Assembly (NCBI RefSeq): GCF_025149465.1
Contig: NZ_CP102275.1
Span: 372,001 to 436,000, forward strand
Origin: Thomasclavelia spiroformis DSM 1552
GTDB taxonomy: Bacteria > Bacillota_I > Bacilli_A > Erysipelotrichales > Coprobacillaceae
Reading direction: 5' to 3'
Length of the DNA stretch: 64,000 nucleotides
How positions within the stretch are numbered: the first letter of the stretch is position 1; each line of letters starts with the position of its first letter. Below the pieces are notes generated by a model. The model had not been told where the DNA came from. It saw only the letters and a program-made list of their open reading frames with translations, and searched no databases. Below are positions 61,138 to 64,000 of this stretch, in pieces. Both the position numbers and the translations under genes were made by a program.

Positions 61138-62588
61138 TGAAGCGTTTGAATGAATTGTATGATATTGATAATGATATGAAAATTTATTCAATTCATAGTG
61201 ATTCACGTTATGTTAAACCTTATTCAATTTTCTTTTGTATAGAAGGATTAAGTGTAGATGGTCATCGATATATTGATGATGCGATTTTTCAAGGTGCTAA
61301 AGTAATTGTTCATTCTAAAGAATTATTAGAAAAGAAAAATGGGATTATCTATATTTTAGTTGAAAATACTTTAGAAGAGTTAAATCGTGTATCTAATATT
61401 TTTTATGACTATCCTAGTAATAAAATGAAAATAATAGGTGTTACTGGAAGTAGTGGGAAAACAGTGGTAGCCTCTATGATTAAGGATGCAATGTCTAGAT
61501 ATTGTAATACTGGCTATATCGGTACTATTTCGCTTGAGTATAATGGTTTTAAAGAAGATTGTCCATATACAACACCAGAGACTTTATATTTGCAACGTAA
61601 ATTGTATAAGATGAATCGTGGTGGTGTAAAGGTTGTAGCAATGGAGGCATCGAGTCATGGCTTAGCATTAGGAAGGGTTGATAGTGTAAATTTTAGTGTT
61701 GCGGTAATGACTAATATTGGAGCTGAACACTTAGATTTTCATGGTACTAGAGAACAATATATTTTAGCTAAACAAAAATTATTTGAAATGATTAAACCTA
61801 GTGGATGGGTAGTTTTAAATAGTGATGATGAAAATTTTTTAAGAATTAAAAATAGTACTAAAGGGAAGATATTAACATATGGAATTAATAATCAAAGTGA
61901 TGTGATGGCTAAAAGCTTTAGGCTATTTTTAGATCATAGTGAATTTGATTTGAGTTTTAAAGGAAACACTTATCACGTATCTTCACCAGTATTAGCAAAG
62001 TTTAATATTTATAATGTTTTAGCTTTAGTTTGTACTTTAATCGCAATGGGATGTGATGAAAAAATGGTTTTACAGGCAGTAAAGGAAGTAAAGCCGGTAG
62101 AAGGAAGAATGGAATTAATTAAAGCTAAACAGAATTTTTCGGTAATTATTGATTATTGTCAGCATATTAATAATTATGAACAAATTTTTGAGTTTGTAGA
62201 TAGTGTTAGACAAAATAAAGGACGTTTAATAGCTGTATTAGGGGCACCAGGGAAACGAAATTATAAAATGCGTAGAGAAATAGGTAAAGTTGCAAATAAG
62301 TATCTAGATCATGTAATATTAACACAATTAGATGATCGAGGTGAAAATGTTTATGATATTTGTAAAACAATTCAAGCAGAAATAGTTGATATTAGTAGTG
62401 TTATTATTCCCTCACGACAAGTTGCCATCGAACAAGCAATCGAAATAGCTTGTAAGGATGATATTATTTTGATTTTGGGTAAAGGACATGAAAAATTTAT
62501 TTCACTTGAAGTAGGTCATGTCGATTATCCAGGAGATAGTACAATTGTAAAAGAAGCAATTGAACGTATATATGGAGAAAATGATTAA
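61137..62588 (+). CDS. MurE-like Mur ligase (divergent)
   Basis: A 483-residue Mur ligase most similar in layout to MurE (UDP-MurNAc-L-Ala-D-Glu ligase). It has the N-terminal UDP-binding domain (HSDSRYVKPYSIFFCIEG), the central ATP domain with GVTGSSGKT (101-109), TTPETLYLQR, EASSHGLALGRVD and GAEHLDFHG, and a C-terminal ligase domain (GRMELI ... GKGHEK). Two usual MurE features differ. The DYAHxPD motif reads DYCQHI (Asp339-Ile344), and the DNPR/DNPA amino-acid-selecting motif is replaced by LDDRGENV. It may add a different amino acid, or be a paralogue. The ATG overlaps the mtaB stop. Confidence 0.8.
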   Translation: MKRLNELYDIDNDMKIYSIHSDSRYVKPYSIFFCIEGLSVDGHRYIDDAIFQGAKVIVHSKELLEKKNGIIYILVENTLEELNRVSNIFYDYPSNKMKIIGVTGSSGKTVVASMIKDAMSRYCNTGYIGTISLEYNGFKEDCPYTTPETLYLQRKLYKMNRGGVKVVAMEASSHGLALGRVDSVNFSVAVMTNIGAEHLDFHGTREQYILAKQKLFEMIKPSGWVVLNSDDENFLRIKNSTKGKILTYGINNQSDVMAKSFRLFLDHSEFDLSFKGNTYHVSSPVLAKFNIYNVLALVCTLIAMGCDEKMVLQAVKEVKPVEGRMELIKAKQNFSVIIDYCQHINNYEQIFEFVDSVRQNKGRLIAVLGAPGKRNYKMRREIGKVANKYLDHVILTQLDDRGENVYDICKTIQAEIVDISSVIIPSRQVAIEQAIEIACKDDIILILGKGHEKFISLEVGHVDYPGDSTIVKEAIERIYGEND

Positions 62589-63300
62589 TAATAAGATCAT
62601 ATACTTGGTAAACTCATTAATAATGCAAAAAAATATTGCTTGAATATACATTGATCCGGTATGGGTTAGTTATTATAAAAAGTGTTTGATTCTGATGTTA
62701 AGCTATGCATCGTTATTAGCTTTTCGTTAGGTACTAATACTGGTATTGTTAAAGCTTTTTAATAAAAAATGTAATTGATAATAGTATTACAGTTGAAATT
62801 GTGACATTAATGAAAAAGATAGCTAGAATAAGTTAAGATAAATGTTTTGGGCAGTATTTATAATATTAATGATTTGAAATTGGTAGTAAGAAAATTAAGA
62901 TTATTATTTGTAAGTAAAAGGATATAGTGATTTATATAAAATAGCACTTAAACTCAAATGAGCATAAGTGCTATTTTTGATATAATTAGATTATATAAAA
63001 TATAAAAATAATGGAACCAAATTAATTGATTAAAAATTCTTATTATAATACATTTTAATAAAAATTTTCACAAGATTTTTTACAGTTGTTCTTATAGATG
63101 ATTCAAGATATCATTCGTAGAAATTATGAAAGGAATTAATACTTCAAAGTATTTTAACTGCCATCATAGAGATAGAGGCTATGGCTTTAATATGATTTAC
63201 AGATTACATTAAAAAGATGAAAAAGAAGGAAATATCAATTTTCTAAAAAGCTAAATAAAAACATGTAAAGTAAAAAAGTTATCTAAATATATTATTTTAG
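62589..63300. other. Gene-free, apparently decayed region
   Basis: About 700 bases with stops in all frames. Short translatable stretches such as GTNTGIVKAF near 62731 and KYFNCHHRDRGYGFNMIY near 63145 look like remains of old genes (the second resembles transposon-type sequence), but neither could be assigned. A terminator lies in the middle. Confidence 0.4.
62938..62980 (+). terminator. Isolated terminator in the decayed region
   Basis: Thirteen-base arms (62938-62950 and 62965-62977) with an inner CTC/GAG stem, followed by TT. It is 350 bases downstream of the MurE-like gene, with no gene between. Confidence 0.75.
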
Positions 63301-63302
63301 GT

Positions 63303-63352
63303 AAAAAAAGGGGTAACGTCTAAAGATTAAAAATCTTTATTCGTTACAGCCC
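63303..63352 (-). terminator. Terminator after PRD regulator gene
   Basis: On the minus strand GGGCTGTAACG (63352-63342) pairs with CGTTACCCC (63318-63310) with inner AAGAT/ATCTT pairing, then T7. Confidence 0.85.
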
Positions 63353-63364
63353 TTATATTATCAC

Positions 63365-64000
63365 TTATTCTTTTGTTTTATAAAGTTTATTCATTTTATT
63401 ATTAGCTACTACAAAGTGTAATGTGATATATGCTAATTCATCATCATCAAATGATAAGTTTGTTTCTTGTTTTATAATTTTATTTAAAACCTTACTATAA
63501 TTAAATTCTTCTTGATGACGTCTAATAATTTCATCTTTCAAAGGATTCTTAATAGTTTGGACATTTGATAATCTTTCAAGTGCAGGTTCCAAATGTAATC
63601 CAATAGCAACAAATAGTTTATCATCTTTTCTAAAGTCTTTATTATATTCTTTATAAATACAAGTCATTGTTTCATCAATGATTTTATAGATACTATCATC
63701 TAATAAATCATATCCAGAGTTTATTTCTAAATCTAATTTTTGATTTTTAGTTAAATACATCGATACTAGAGATATCTCATCTTCTGGGAATTCGATATTG
63801 AATTGTTTTGAAAGGTGATTACATATTTTTTTTGCACAAGTATAGCTATCTTCTTGTTTATATGAAGCAATTTGTCCATTGCTTAAAGGTATATAACTAT
63901 CAGATTGTAATCTGATAATAGCAATGCTTAAATGAACAGCTAAATTTTTTATTGAATTAGTAGAAAGTGTCAATTTAAGGTCATCTATAGTATTTTTTAT
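63365..64000 (-). CDS. PRD-containing sugar-responsive regulator (5' end beyond window)
   Basis: C-terminal 211 residues visible; the frame is open to base 64000, so the N-terminal part is missing. Two PTS regulation domains are seen: PRD1 (IKNLAVHLSIAIIRLQ ... FPEDEISLVSMYL) and PRD2 (LFVAIGLHLEPALERL, IKNPLKDEIIR, DDDELAYITLHFV). Each carries His at the phospho-acceptor positions. It could be a LicT-type antiterminator or a LicR/MtlR-type activator; the missing N-terminus decides. It differs from the LicT homologue at 44639. Confidence 0.85.
   Translation of the reverse strand: MKNTIDDLKLTLSTNSIKNLAVHLSIAIIRLQSDSYIPLSNGQIASYKQEDSYTCAKKICNHLSKQFNIEFPEDEISLVSMYLTKNQKLDLEINSGYDLLDDSIYKIIDETMTCIYKEYNKDFRKDDKLFVAIGLHLEPALERLSNVQTIKNPLKDEIIRRHQEEFNYSKVLNKIIKQETNLSFDDDELAYITLHFVVANNKMNKLYKTKE

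Overview
The window is an AT-rich chromosomal segment of a low-GC Gram-positive bacterium. The gene set (RqcH, Spx, PrkC/PrpC, glucose-family PTS, LicT-type antiterminators, reverse rubrerythrin, a CotD-like Cys-rich protein and a secreted GH84 hexosaminidase with F5/8C and FIVAR domains) fits a host-associated, spore-forming Firmicute. The style resembles Erysipelotrichia (Thomasclavelia/Erysipelatoclostridium-like); that placement is inference from gene content, not from a marker-gene comparison. No rRNA, tRNA or CRISPR array was seen.

Layout. 1-7.4 kb: a patatin-like lipase cut by the left edge, RidA, a uppP-like gene broken by an in-frame stop, a DUF3603 protein, Spx, a CYTH protein divergent from nadK-rluA, and a RodA/FtsW-family gene. 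7.4-16 kb: a membrane-anchored EIIB-like protein without the active Cys, a Sel1-repeat protein with a kinase-like N-terminus, DUF1893, an M29 aminopeptidase, RF3, and a P-type-ATPase-like protein that has lost every catalytic signature. 16-20 kb: a second RluA, the infC-rpmI-rplT operon with an AUU start and a leader attenuator, an SRPBCC protein and a phosphoesterase. 19.5-30.4 kb: a MacB/FtsX-type ABC pair, an Ig-repeat NlpC/P60 hydrolase, Nnr, PgeF, a coat-like protein, RqcH and Gmk. 30.4-42.5 kb: a housekeeping run priA - [IS110] - rsmB - rlmN - prpC - prkC - rsgA - rpe - thiN, with an IS110-family insertion where def-fmt often sits in Firmicutes. 42.4-50.7 kb: a sugar PTS locus (EIIA divergent from EIICB-licT) followed by the large GH84 enzyme. 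50.9-54.7 kb: rubrerythrin and a TPP-riboswitch-controlled thiM-thiE-HAD-thiD operon. 54.7-62.6 kb: clpB under two CIRCE elements, then yihY, rsmE, an unknown gene, mtaB and a divergent MurE-like ligase. The last 1.4 kb holds apparently decayed DNA and the 3' part of a PRD regulator cut by the right edge.

How genes work together. The EIIA gene has a promoter immediately followed by a RAT-like antiterminator hairpin that overlaps a terminator. The divergent operon encodes EIICB (closest by eye to the GlcNAc transporter NagP) and a LicT-type antiterminator, so the locus looks like a complete sugar-induced antitermination switch, next to a secreted enzyme that could release the sugar. The thiamine genes form a salvage pathway ending in ThiN (41.9 kb). 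PrpC/PrkC sit with ribosome and cell-wall genes as the usual phosphorylation pair.

The most unusual items are the catalytically dead P-type ATPase, the kinase-lobe/Sel1 fusion, the Cys-less EIIB protein, the RAT switch on EIIA, and the possible IS110 bridge-RNA region. Most gene starts below were moved from the longest open frame to the codon with a proper ribosome binding site.
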